DNA of 6,258 nt from an uncultured Prevotella sp. (GTDB lineage Bacteria > Bacteroidota > Bacteroidia > Bacteroidales > Bacteroidaceae): assembly GCA_938018155.1 (NCBI GenBank), contig CALIIG010000246.1, forward strand, positions 1 to 6,258, in the 5' to 3' direction. A program made the position numbers and the translations under genes. This document shows, piece after piece, positions 1 to 5,998 of this stretch (position 1 is the stretch's first letter; each line of letters opens with the position of its first letter). Below the pieces are notes generated by a model. The model searched no databases. It saw nothing but the letters and a program-made list of their open reading frames with translations, and was not told the origin of the DNA.

Positions 1-1340
1 TGCAGACATCAGGCCTTGTCGATAAGCTCGCTGCACGTAACAACGCATTGAAGACCGCCACGCCCAAAGGCTCTGCCGGTAACTATTACGACCTGTCCAC
101 TCACGACTACAAGGGTAATTCCACGAATCGCAATACAGCTAACTCTTACCTTATCTCTGCCCCGGGCTACTACAAGATACCTTTGGTTTACGGTAACGCC
201 ATCACGAATGGTACAACCAATACCAGCTCCTACCATACCGCCAATGTCAGCAGCGTTATCCTTAGCACTTTTGTTGACCATGCCGGTGTTGCTATTGACA
301 ACCCCTGGATTACGCAGACTAACGGCGGAGCCAATGCCCCTGACGGCGCAAAAATAGTATGGGCTGACGAAAGCGGCCTTGTAGAAACAAGCAGCCTCGA
401 CGTAGAGGGCAGCGGAACAAACGCCTTTGTTCACTTCCATGTTCCCGCAAACAAGATAAAGAATGGCAATGCCGTCATTGCCGTAACCAAAGGCGGCACG
501 GTAGTATGGTCATGGCATCTGTGGTTTGCTCCGCAGGAGGCACTCGGAACCGTAGCCTGCACGAACTTCCAGAACAAGGTTTACAAGCTTATCAAGGAAG
601 ATCTCGGATGGAAATATACCTCATGGCAAAGTACAAGCTATTCAGTACCCCGCAAGGTAAAGATCAAAGTTGAGCAGGAAATCTCCAACGGAGGCACTAA
701 GCAGACCGGAGAAATTACCATCACGCAGAATCCGGGCAACGTGCGTCAGGGTTACTCCGCGCTCTATCAGTATGGTCGGAAAGACGCTTTTCCAAGTATA
801 GACGCACCGGCGGAAGGTTCCTTTACTGCCAGCGGAAGTGGGCAGAGCATCCCAAATAGTATCCAACATCCCGAGATATTCTATAGCGTAGCTTCAAGTC
901 TGTTTGGACAATACAACCTCTGGTCAATGGATAATACCACAGTAGGTTATACCGATGACGCCGTGGTTAAGACTGTCTACGACCCCTGCCCTGCCGGTTT
1001 CCACATACCTACAGGCAATGCTTTTACAGGTTTCACGAAGAATGGTGAGAACGGCGGTCCGCTGAATGTCAGCGGTGCATGGGAGAACGGTTGGAACTTC
1101 AACAACAAAATTACCAATCCCGACGCCACCATATACTTCCCCGCTTCAGGTTGGCGCAGTGCCTACAACGGTGGGCGAGAGGGTGATGGGACTTCCGGCT
1201 TCAGCCGGACAGCCCTCCCGACCGTTGCATACAGCTGGGCAGGCGGTTGCTGTCTGTACTTCACCTCGGGTGGTGCACAGCCGAAGACTGATGTTTTCTT
1301 TCGGTCGTTCGGAACACCCGTCCGCCCCGTGGCCGAATAA
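1..1340 (+). CDS. Fimbrillin/FISUMP-like secreted surface protein, 3' part (5' end outside window)
   Basis: The frame is open from base 3 with no stop until TAA at 1338-1340, so this is the last 445 residues of a longer protein. The first in-window candidate start, TTG at 48, is unlikely to be genuine. Counting from base 3, residues about 45-65 (TANSYLISAPGYYKIPLVYGN) and about 156-175 (ending in VVWSWHLWF) match segments common in Bacteroidetes fimbrillin-family proteins. ITITQNPGN (about 238-246) resembles the end of a BACON-like or fimbrillin beta-sandwich. The C-terminus has YDPCPAGFHIPT (about 326-337), FPASGWR (about 379-385) and FRSFGTPVRPV (about 433-443), the pattern of FISUMP/Fib_succ_major-type domains. 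The composition is rich in Gly, Asn, Ser and Thr with no membrane segment, which fits an exported, probably lipoprotein-anchored surface protein. The signal peptide would lie upstream. The exact role (pilus tip or anchor, adhesin, glycan binding) is unknown. The gene runs convergently toward the ATPase and ends before a strong hairpin. Confidence 0.8.
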   Translation, partial: QTSGLVDKLAARNNALKTATPKGSAGNYYDLSTHDYKGNSTNRNTANSYLISAPGYYKIPLVYGNAITNGTTNTSSYHTANVSSVILSTFVDHAGVAIDNPWITQTNGGANAPDGAKIVWADESGLVETSSLDVEGSGTNAFVHFHVPANKIKNGNAVIAVTKGGTVVWSWHLWFAPQEALGTVACTNFQNKVYKLIKEDLGWKYTSWQSTSYSVPRKVKIKVEQEISNGGTKQTGEITITQNPGNVRQGYSALYQYGRKDAFPSIDAPAEGSFTASGSGQSIPNSIQHPEIFYSVASSLFGQYNLWSMDNTTVGYTDDAVVKTVYDPCPAGFHIPTGNAFTGFTKNGENGGPLNVSGAWENGWNFNNKITNPDATIYFPASGWRSAYNGGREGDGTSGFSRTALPTVAYSWAGGCCLYFTSGGAQPKTDVFFRSFGTPVRPVAE

Positions 1341-1360
1341 TCTGGTAATTTGAGTTTATT

Positions 1361-1386
1361 GCGGGCAGACCTCGTGCCATGCCCGT
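1361..1386. repeat. Inverted repeat (hairpin) between convergent genes
   Basis: CGGGCA at 1362-1367 pairs with TGCCCG at 1380-1385. The flanking G1361/T1386 could add a wobble pair in the + strand RNA. The 12-nt loop contains a competing GGCA/TGCC pairing. No T-tract follows on the + strand, so alone it is a poor intrinsic terminator. It may protect the 3' end of the fimbrillin mRNA or contribute to termination together with the hairpin at 1395-1430. Confidence 0.45.
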
Positions 1387-1394
1387 TAAAACAT

Positions 1395-1431
1395 AAAAGC
1401 TCACACCTTGATTAAAAGGTGTGAGCTTTTT
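1395..1431. terminator. Bidirectional intrinsic terminator
   Basis: A perfect 15-bp stem is formed by 1395-1409 (AAAAGCTCACACCTT) and 1416-1430 (AAGGTGTGAGCTTTT), with a 6-nt loop (GATTAA). The stem has A-runs on its left and T-runs on its right, so RNA from either strand ends in a U-rich stretch. It lies 54 bp after the fimbrillin stop and about 50 bp after the stop of the ATPase gene, which converges from the other side. It can therefore serve both genes. Confidence 0.85.
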
Positions 1432-1481
1432 ATTGTATTGAAATAAGTTGACAGAGCTTATTGCCGGCCCTGAAAATGAAT

Positions 1482-4187
1482 CTATGCCGTAACTATCTTT
1501 TTCCTTATTCGGTTTATCCCTCGCCACAGTTCGCCACTGCCCAAAACCACGAATCCCGTTGAGGCGATGATGGCAAGCCATTCGGTTAAGCTCATAGGGA
1601 GCGTGCGGAACATGCGTCCTCCGAATGTAACAATAACCCATTGGCCGAGGAGAATCAGCGTAAGCACGAGCACAAGCCCGCGGTCGCGCCAGAAGTAACG
1701 GAAAGCACTGTAAGCCGAGCCAAGGCTCTTGGCATTGAAAAGGTTCCAGAACTGCAGCATCACAAACGTGGTGAAGAAGAGCGTTAGTTCGTGAACGTCG
1801 ATGATGCTGCCCTGTCCGTGACGTTCGCACCAGATGAGGAATAACAGCATGATAATAAAGAAAACCGTGCCACAGAATGCTATTGCGCGCCACATGCTGT
1901 TGGTTATGATGAAGGCCGACGGCTTACGGGGCCGGTCATTCATCACTTCGCGCGACGGCGGAAGCGAAGCCAGGGCCAGGGCTGCAAAGGTATCCATGAT
2001 GATGTTCACCCACAGAATCTGCGTCACCGTGAGGGGTATTTCGGTTCCTATAACAGAGCCGCCGAGCACAAGCAGCAGTGCCGAGAGATTCACGACGAGC
2101 TGGAAGAAGAGGAACCGCTGAATATTTTTATACAGCGAACGGCCCCACATCACGGCCGAGGCAATGGAATGGAAGCTGTCGTCAAGCAGCGTGATGTCGG
2201 AAGCCTGCTTGGCAACCGACGTCCCTGTACCCAGAGAAAGACCCACATGCGCATGATTCAGTGCGGGAGCATCGTTTGTTCCGTCGCCCGTAACGGCTAC
2301 AACCTCGCCGCGTTTCTGAAGTAATTCAACAAGCCTTTGCTTGTCGGCGGGACGGGCGCGGCTCATCACGCGCAACTGTTTGACACGTTCGTAGGCTTCG
2401 TCGTCGGTGAGAGCGGCAAAATCGGCACCCGTAATGTGCCACAGTTTTAAGTGTTTTTCGGCTTCATCGCCGTTCTCATTTGTGGGCCATATACCTATCT
2501 GACGTGCTATTTCAATGGCAGTTGCCGACGTGTCGCCGGTTATCATCTTTATTTCTATACCTGCCTTGCGACACTGGCTAACGGCTGCAGGCACATCGTT
2601 CCTTACAGGATCACAGATGCCCGTCACGCCCTGATAGGTGAGGTTCTTTGTGCGGAAGCCTCCCTCGCAATAGGCAAAGGCCAGCGTGCGCATGGCCTGA
2701 CGCTGATAGGTAAGCAGTATTTCCTTTACCTTGAGACGGTCGGCATTTGGAAGATTCGTCATCTGGAGCACTATTTCTGGGGCTCCTTTCACGAAGGTAT
2801 AGATTTTATCGCCAACCGAAACCGTCGTAGCCATGAGCTTTGTCTCGGTTGAAAACGGCTTCTGTTCGATAATTTTACATTCCTTCCGCAGTTGCTGATA
2901 GCTTTGTCCCTGCTGTTCAAGCCACATCAGCAGGGCACCTTCTGTGGGGTTTCCAATGGGTTTACCGTTGTCAAGCTCAGCCGTTGAGTTAACGGCAAGA
3001 GCCATATAGAAAAGGCTGTTCCGGCTTTCGGCGTCGGGATTAGCATTGTCTTGTCCGGTGGGGCCGTCGGCCAGAAGCATTGACGACACGCTCATGCGGT
3101 TCTCTGTAAGCGTGCCCGTCTTGTCGGTACAGATGACGGTTGTAGCTCCCATCGTTTCAGAGGCATGGAGTTTTCGCACCAGATTATTCGACTTCAGCAT
3201 GCGGCGCATGTTCAGTGCCAGCGCAAGGTTTACGGCCATGGGCAAGCCTTCGGGTACAGCCATGACAATTAAGGTTACCGCCATCATAAAATAGTTGAGC
3301 ACAATTTGAGCCATTCCCACATAATTCCGGCTGTGCCAGATACTGTTTGTAAGAATATCGTGCACCAGAAAAGCCAGGAAAGCCACAATGGCAACAACGG
3401 CACCTACTTTGGATATAAGACGTGCCAGTCGGTTAAGCTGTAAGTTTAAAGGGGTTTGGGTGTGCGTGTTCTCGTTCGATAAAATAGTAACCTTGCCAAT
3501 TTCTGTATTGTCACCTACACGAATAACAACAGCTTCGCCATGGCCGTTCATCACCATCGTCGAACGAAGAATAAGGTTTCGGGGATAGGTACTTTCGTGA
3601 GAGACAGCCGATTCCGGTCTTTCGGTATCATAAGAATGACGTTGTTTTATATCTTTGCTTTCAGTATCGTTCAATGCTTCTTTCGTAGTGAGAGGCTCAC
3701 CCGTAAGTGCTGATTCGTCAATTTGAAGGTTAACGGCCGTCAAAAGCTCCGCATCGGCAGGCACTTCATCGCCTATTTCTATTAGTATAACATCGCCCAC
3801 GACGATGTTGCGCCTCGGTATTTCGGTTACTTTACCGTTTCGGCGTACCTTGACAAGCTGGTCTTCGTTCAACGCTGTAAGCACACGAAACTTCTTTTCA
3901 GCGTCGCGTTCAAAGTAAAAGCCAACTGTTGTGGCAAGGAAAATAGCTATAAAAATACCGATGGTTTCGATGAAATCGTTCTGTATAAAGGCCAGAACGA
4001 GCGAGATAAGCGCGGCTATGACCAGTATCTCAATGATGGGATCACGATATTTATCCAGGTAAAGCTTCCAGAGAGAGACGTGTTTTGGGGGTGTCAGGAC
4101 GTTGTCGCCATACTGTTTTCTACATGCAATTACCTCGTCATCGTTTAATCCCTTGCTTCTGTCAGCAGCCATTTTATCGTATGTCAT
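1482..4187 (-). CDS. Calcium-translocating P-type ATPase, PMCA-type (P2B-like)
   Basis: This is a complete 901-residue P2-type ATPase that by family uses ATP to export Ca2+ across the inner membrane. Visible parts in order: M1 (about 49-70) and M2 (72-93); A-domain TGE (162-164) in DESALTGEP; M3 (257-279); M4 with VPEGLP (311-316, ligand Glu313); phosphorylation motif DKTGTLT (Asp355); nucleotide-domain KGAPE (467-471); DPVRNDVP (526-533); MITGDT (548-553); hinge TGDGTNDAP (633-641); then M5-M10 (about 692-888). M6 reads LWVNIIMD, with Asn728 and Asp732 as in PMCA, and Met731 where SERCA has a Thr ligand; M5 Asn700 resembles PMCA. A single Ca2+ site is therefore inferred. No calmodulin-binding tail is present. 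The ATG at 4187 is used; an in-frame ATG at 4172 (codon 6) is a real alternative, because the predicted promoter leaves the first only about 12 nt of leader. The linker after TGEP (about 168-203) looks long. Substrate assignment is by homology. Confidence 0.93.
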   Translation of the reverse strand: MTYDKMAADRSKGLNDDEVIACRKQYGDNVLTPPKHVSLWKLYLDKYRDPIIEILVIAALISLVLAFIQNDFIETIGIFIAIFLATTVGFYFERDAEKKFRVLTALNEDQLVKVRRNGKVTEIPRRNIVVGDVILIEIGDEVPADAELLTAVNLQIDESALTGEPLTTKEALNDTESKDIKQRHSYDTERPESAVSHESTYPRNLILRSTMVMNGHGEAVVIRVGDNTEIGKVTILSNENTHTQTPLNLQLNRLARLISKVGAVVAIVAFLAFLVHDILTNSIWHSRNYVGMAQIVLNYFMMAVTLIVMAVPEGLPMAVNLALALNMRRMLKSNNLVRKLHASETMGATTVICTDKTGTLTENRMSVSSMLLADGPTGQDNANPDAESRNSLFYMALAVNSTAELDNGKPIGNPTEGALLMWLEQQGQSYQQLRKECKIIEQKPFSTETKLMATTVSVGDKIYTFVKGAPEIVLQMTNLPNADRLKVKEILLTYQRQAMRTLAFAYCEGGFRTKNLTYQGVTGICDPVRNDVPAAVSQCRKAGIEIKMITGDTSATAIEIARQIGIWPTNENGDEAEKHLKLWHITGADFAALTDDEAYERVKQLRVMSRARPADKQRLVELLQKRGEVVAVTGDGTNDAPALNHAHVGLSLGTGTSVAKQASDITLLDDSFHSIASAVMWGRSLYKNIQRFLFFQLVVNLSALLLVLGGSVIGTEIPLTVTQILWVNIIMDTFAALALASLPPSREVMNDRPRKPSAFIITNSMWRAIAFCGTVFFIIMLLFLIWCERHGQGSIIDVHELTLFFTTFVMLQFWNLFNAKSLGSAYSAFRYFWRDRGLVLVLTLILLGQWVIVTFGGRMFRTLPMSLTEWLAIIASTGFVVLGSGELWRGINRIRKKIVTA

Positions 4188-4205
4188 GCTCTAAAGATAT
4201 TTGTG

Positions 4206-4237
4206 CAAAAGTAGCCAAAATAGGCCGATTAGCCAAT
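4206..4237 (-). promoter_or_regulatory. Bacteroidetes-type promoter for the ATPase gene
   Basis: On the minus strand the -7 box is TACTTTTG (4213 down to 4206), a full match to TAnnTTTG. About 19-20 nt further upstream lies ATTGG (4237-4233), an acceptable -33 TTTG-like element. The transcript would start near 4200, leaving only about 12 nt before the ATG at 4187 or about 27 nt before the ATG at 4172. The identical -7 octamer occurs before topA. Confidence 0.6.
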
Positions 4238-4314
4238 ATCTTGCATGTTATTTAGATGCAATTACGTACATTTATGCCTGAATTACATTTTATTTGTATG
4301 TTTTATACGCTCCG

Positions 4315-4363
4315 TTTAAAGTTGTTATCTATGTAAAATATGCCGTTGCCGGATTTAAAGTTG
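4315..4363. repeat. Direct repeat TTTAAAGTTG x2
   Basis: TTTAAAGTTG occurs at 4315-4324 and 4354-4363, 39 nt apart start to start, with looser similarity continuing 3' of each copy (both run into AAATAT). The copies sit between the two divergent promoters, roughly 80-110 bp upstream of each, so a regulator binding site is possible. In such AT-rich DNA, chance remains a fair explanation. Confidence 0.4.
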
Positions 4364-4434
4364 CTGTGAAATATACAGTATATTCAGTAATTCATTCAAC
4401 TTCAATACAAAAGTGTAGAAAATAAAGAACTATT

Positions 4435-4465
4435 ATTGTGATATATAAAATGTTTAGTATTTTTG
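4435..4465 (+). promoter_or_regulatory. Bacteroidetes-type promoter for the peptide/acyltransferase unit
   Basis: TATTTTTG at 4458-4465 matches the -7 consensus TAnnTTTG exactly. ATTG at 4435-4438 serves as the -33 element, with a 19-nt spacer, the spacing typical of the Bacteroidetes housekeeping sigma factor. Transcription would start near 4471, giving about 100 nt of leader before the peptide start at 4575 and placing the candidate leader ORF at 4504 inside the transcript. Confidence 0.65.
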
Positions 4466-4503
4466 CAGCATAAAAGCATTATTGTTTATAGAATTATACG
4501 GTA

Positions 4504-4578
4504 ATGTTTGAAAACCATACGTTATGGCGAAGAAAAATATTAGAATATAACCTGAACTATCCTATTGAAAACGAATGA
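4504..4578 (+). CDS. Candidate 24-codon leader ORF (uORF) overlapping the peptide start
   Basis: ATG at 4504 opens a 24-residue frame (starting MFENHTLWRRKILEYN) that ends in TGA at 4576-4578. That stop overlaps the next ATG (4575-4577) as ATGA, the usual geometry for translational coupling by termination-reinitiation. It lies wholly inside the predicted mRNA, starting about 33 nt after the inferred transcription start. No clear Shine-Dalgarno sequence precedes it, but Bacteroidetes often lack one. The product resembles nothing I recognise. It may be a regulatory leader peptide, or a chance frame in AT-rich DNA; the overlap is the only real support. Confidence 0.3.
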   Translation: MFENHTLWRRKILEYNLNYPIENE

Positions 4579-4781
4579 AAAAACAATACATTTCCCCTGT
4601 TATAACAATCTATCCTGCTTTAGTTGAATATGCCATACTTGCCGGTTCGCCAGGTAGTTTAAGTGAAAGCAAGTCTGCTTCGGGTCTTGATAACGCTCCT
4701 GACAATGGAGGAAAAAACGATGGTTCACATGAGCCAGGGGCAAAAACAGGATATGTTAACTACGGTGTGTGGGAGGAATAA
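4575..4781 (+). CDS. Small Bacteroidales peptide of unknown function (MKKxYxxP...LAGS type)
   Basis: This is a 68-residue protein beginning MKKQYISP, followed by a moderately hydrophobic stretch to ILAGS (21-25) and then a hydrophilic tail rich in Ser, Gly, Asp, Asn and Lys, ending YGVWEE. Short proteins with the same N-terminal pattern are frequent in Prevotella and Bacteroides; their function is not known to me. It lacks a convincing signal peptide: there is no long hydrophobic core, and Glu18 interrupts the stretch. Glu18, Leu22, Gly24 and Ser25 fall where a double-glycine leader would have E(-8), hydrophobic(-4), G(-2) and G/S(-1). A secreted or processed peptide is therefore conceivable, though Pro26 directly after is unfavourable. 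The ATG is preceded by an A-rich stretch and overlaps the stop of the 24-codon frame. The acyltransferase gene follows closely on the same strand and is probably cotranscribed. There are no Cys residues, so disulfide or lanthionine chemistry is unlikely. Confidence 0.7.
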   Translation: MKKQYISPVITIYPALVEYAILAGSPGSLSESKSASGLDNAPDNGGKNDGSHEPGAKTGYVNYGVWEE

Positions 4782-4828
4782 GCGCATTTATAACCATATA
4801 TAATATTTTACAGCCGGCTGATGAACGT

Positions 4829-5788
4829 ATGAATTTTATTAACATTCAAAGAGAAAATAAAGTAAACAGGGTTGCTGAGATAGATTATTTAAAGGCTATT
4901 TTCATCCTTTTGATGATCGTTTTTCATTTGGCTTATTTTGCCGATGGTTATCCTTATCTGAAGCAATTTGTATACACCTTTCATATGTCGGGATTCCTGA
5001 TTATATCAGGTTATCTGATGAATGTGGGCAAAACTGTGCGGCAATATGGCCGAACGATACTGTGGTTAGCTGTTCCATACGTTGTAATGGAAGCAGGGTA
5101 TGTGGGGATGGCTTCAGTATTGCCCGTAAAAGACCATATAGAAAACTTGACATTACAGGTATTCTTTAATAAGTTGCTGGTTAATCCGCTCGGCCCTTAT
5201 TGGTATCTTCATACGCTGATATTGTGTGGAGTTTTATACTTTGTAACGTTCAGGTGGATAAAGGCTTCTGCTTTTTCACGTCTTATAGTCTTGGGACTGT
5301 TATATTATATGATGTCATTGTTGGGATCTGTTGCCTTAGATTGTTCCTTGTATTTCTGGATTGGAATTGCAATTCGGCAGAGCGGACATTCATTATTGGA
5401 CGTTTTCCGTAAATCGTGGTGGTCATTTGTGGTTCTGATTATTTTGTTTTTTCACCCTGAAACTTTTGATAAAGCATCACCTGGTGGTATACTTATTGTT
5501 TATTTTATTTTCTCATTTCTCTTGACAACATACCCTTTTATACCAGAGATACCGGGCCGAACGCTCGCATATTTAGGGCGCAATTCTTTGGTTTTATACA
5601 TATTTTCTCCCGTTTTTACATTGTGTTGTAAAGTATTTATACCTTATTTGTGGTTCGATTCAACGCGTATTATCTTCATGATTATATCGTTACCGTTATG
5701 TGTATTGGGTTGTATCCTGCTCTGTAAGTTGCTGGACTTATTACATATCTCATCATTTCTGTTTGGACGTGAGCATGTTCTAATATAG
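4829..5788 (+). CDS. Acyltransferase-3-type integral membrane protein (fucose-4-O-acetylase-like)
   Basis: This 319-residue, multi-spanning membrane protein resembles acyltransferase family 3 (COG3594/OafA-like), which transfers acetyl or other acyl groups to surface glycans or other substrates. Family signs: RVAEIDYLKAIFILL..VFH (14-33) with the likely catalytic His33 at the end of the first membrane helix; FHMSGFLIISGYL (51-63); GPYWYLHTL (122-130); and LGRNSLVLY (249-257) near the C-terminus. About ten hydrophobic segments fill the chain. At Y257+3, where many relatives have His (YxxH), this protein has Ser260. The ATG at 4829 is chosen because the conserved region starts at residue 14. 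A GTG at 4769 would add 20 residues and overlap the peptide gene by 13 bp, but has no supporting ribosome site. The gene lies 47 bp after the peptide gene and likely shares its promoter. It is visibly more AT-rich than the ATPase gene. The acceptor substrate cannot be deduced. Confidence 0.8.
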   Translation: MNFINIQRENKVNRVAEIDYLKAIFILLMIVFHLAYFADGYPYLKQFVYTFHMSGFLIISGYLMNVGKTVRQYGRTILWLAVPYVVMEAGYVGMASVLPVKDHIENLTLQVFFNKLLVNPLGPYWYLHTLILCGVLYFVTFRWIKASAFSRLIVLGLLYYMMSLLGSVALDCSLYFWIGIAIRQSGHSLLDVFRKSWWSFVVLIILFFHPETFDKASPGGILIVYFIFSFLLTTYPFIPEIPGRTLAYLGRNSLVLYIFSPVFTLCCKVFIPYLWFDSTRIIFMIISLPLCVLGCILLCKLLDLLHISSFLFGREHVLI

Positions 5789-5848
5789 ATGAACAATACT
5801 TTTTCTTTCTATATTTTGTATTATCCGAGGTTTTAAATGTATTAAAAT

Positions 5849-5874
5849 ATGCAATAATCATTATGATTATGCAT
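5849..5874. repeat. Near-perfect 26-nt dyad upstream of topA
   Basis: ATGCAATAATCAT (5849-5861) and ATGATTATGCAT (5863-5874) are inverted copies around T5862, with one extra A in the left arm. The stem is very AT-rich with almost no loop and no following T-tract, so it is a weak terminator. A dimeric regulator site for topA, or mRNA 3'-end structure for the acyltransferase transcript, are both possible. Confidence 0.5.
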
Positions 5875-5940
5875 CATGTTGAGCCTTTATTCAGGAGGAA
5901 ATTACGAATATTAAAAAAACAAAATTTATCACTATATAAT

Positions 5941-5970
5941 AATGTAGCTACAAAGATTTAGTTACTTTTG
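5941..5970 (+). promoter_or_regulatory. Bacteroidetes-type promoter for topA
   Basis: TACTTTTG at 5963-5970 matches TAnnTTTG exactly. The -33 element is weak (AATG at 5941-5944, 18-nt spacing). Transcription would start near 5976, giving a short leader of about 23 nt before the ATG at 5999. Confidence 0.6.
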
Positions 5971-5998
5971 CTACCCATTTAATCATAAAGGCGACAAG

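Larger units (their letters stand above)
4188..4574. other. Divergent AT-rich intergenic regulatory region
   Basis: This 387-bp gap separates the minus-strand ATPase from the plus-strand peptide gene. It holds a promoter for each direction (4206-4237 minus, 4435-4465 plus), a 10-bp direct repeat (4315-4324 and 4354-4363), a short dyad ATATA-CAG-TATAT around 4371-4383, and a candidate 24-codon leader ORF (4504-4578). I see no tRNA, recognisable riboswitch or longer coding frame in it. It is clearly more AT-rich than the ATPase and fimbrillin genes. Confidence 0.7.

Noticed and set aside
9..440. 143-codon minus-strand frame inside the fimbrillin gene
   Set aside because: It is antisense to a convincing coding frame; the product shows no family resemblance.
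1442..1462. AATAAG/CTTATT 6-bp hairpin after the ATPase stop
   Set aside because: The stem is short and AT-rich; the nearby 15-bp hairpin is a far better terminator.
1261..1893. 210-codon minus-strand frame overlapping the fimbrillin end and the ATPase 3' end
   Set aside because: It runs through the strong terminator, overlaps two well-supported genes in other frames, and its product is Arg/His-rich without recognisable domains.
2451..2852. 133-codon plus-strand frame inside the ATPase gene
   Set aside because: It is antisense to the P- and N-domain coding region, whose motifs are all intact.
4515..4527. CCATA-CGT-TATGG mini-hairpin in the leader
   Set aside because: It has only five base pairs with a 3-nt loop, too weak to claim as a regulatory structure.
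4524..4550. 8-codon frame MAKKNIRI in the peptide leader
   Set aside because: It is too short to support and sits in a different frame from the better-placed 24-codon frame.
4769..4828. GTG start at 4769 for the acyltransferase
   Set aside because: It would add 20 residues outside the conserved family region and overlap the peptide gene; the ATG at 4829 fits the family start better.
5893..5939. AGGAGG followed by a 12-codon frame starting with ATT
   Set aside because: There is no ATG, GTG or TTG at suitable spacing, and Bacteroidetes ribosomes depend little on Shine-Dalgarno sites; likely coincidental.
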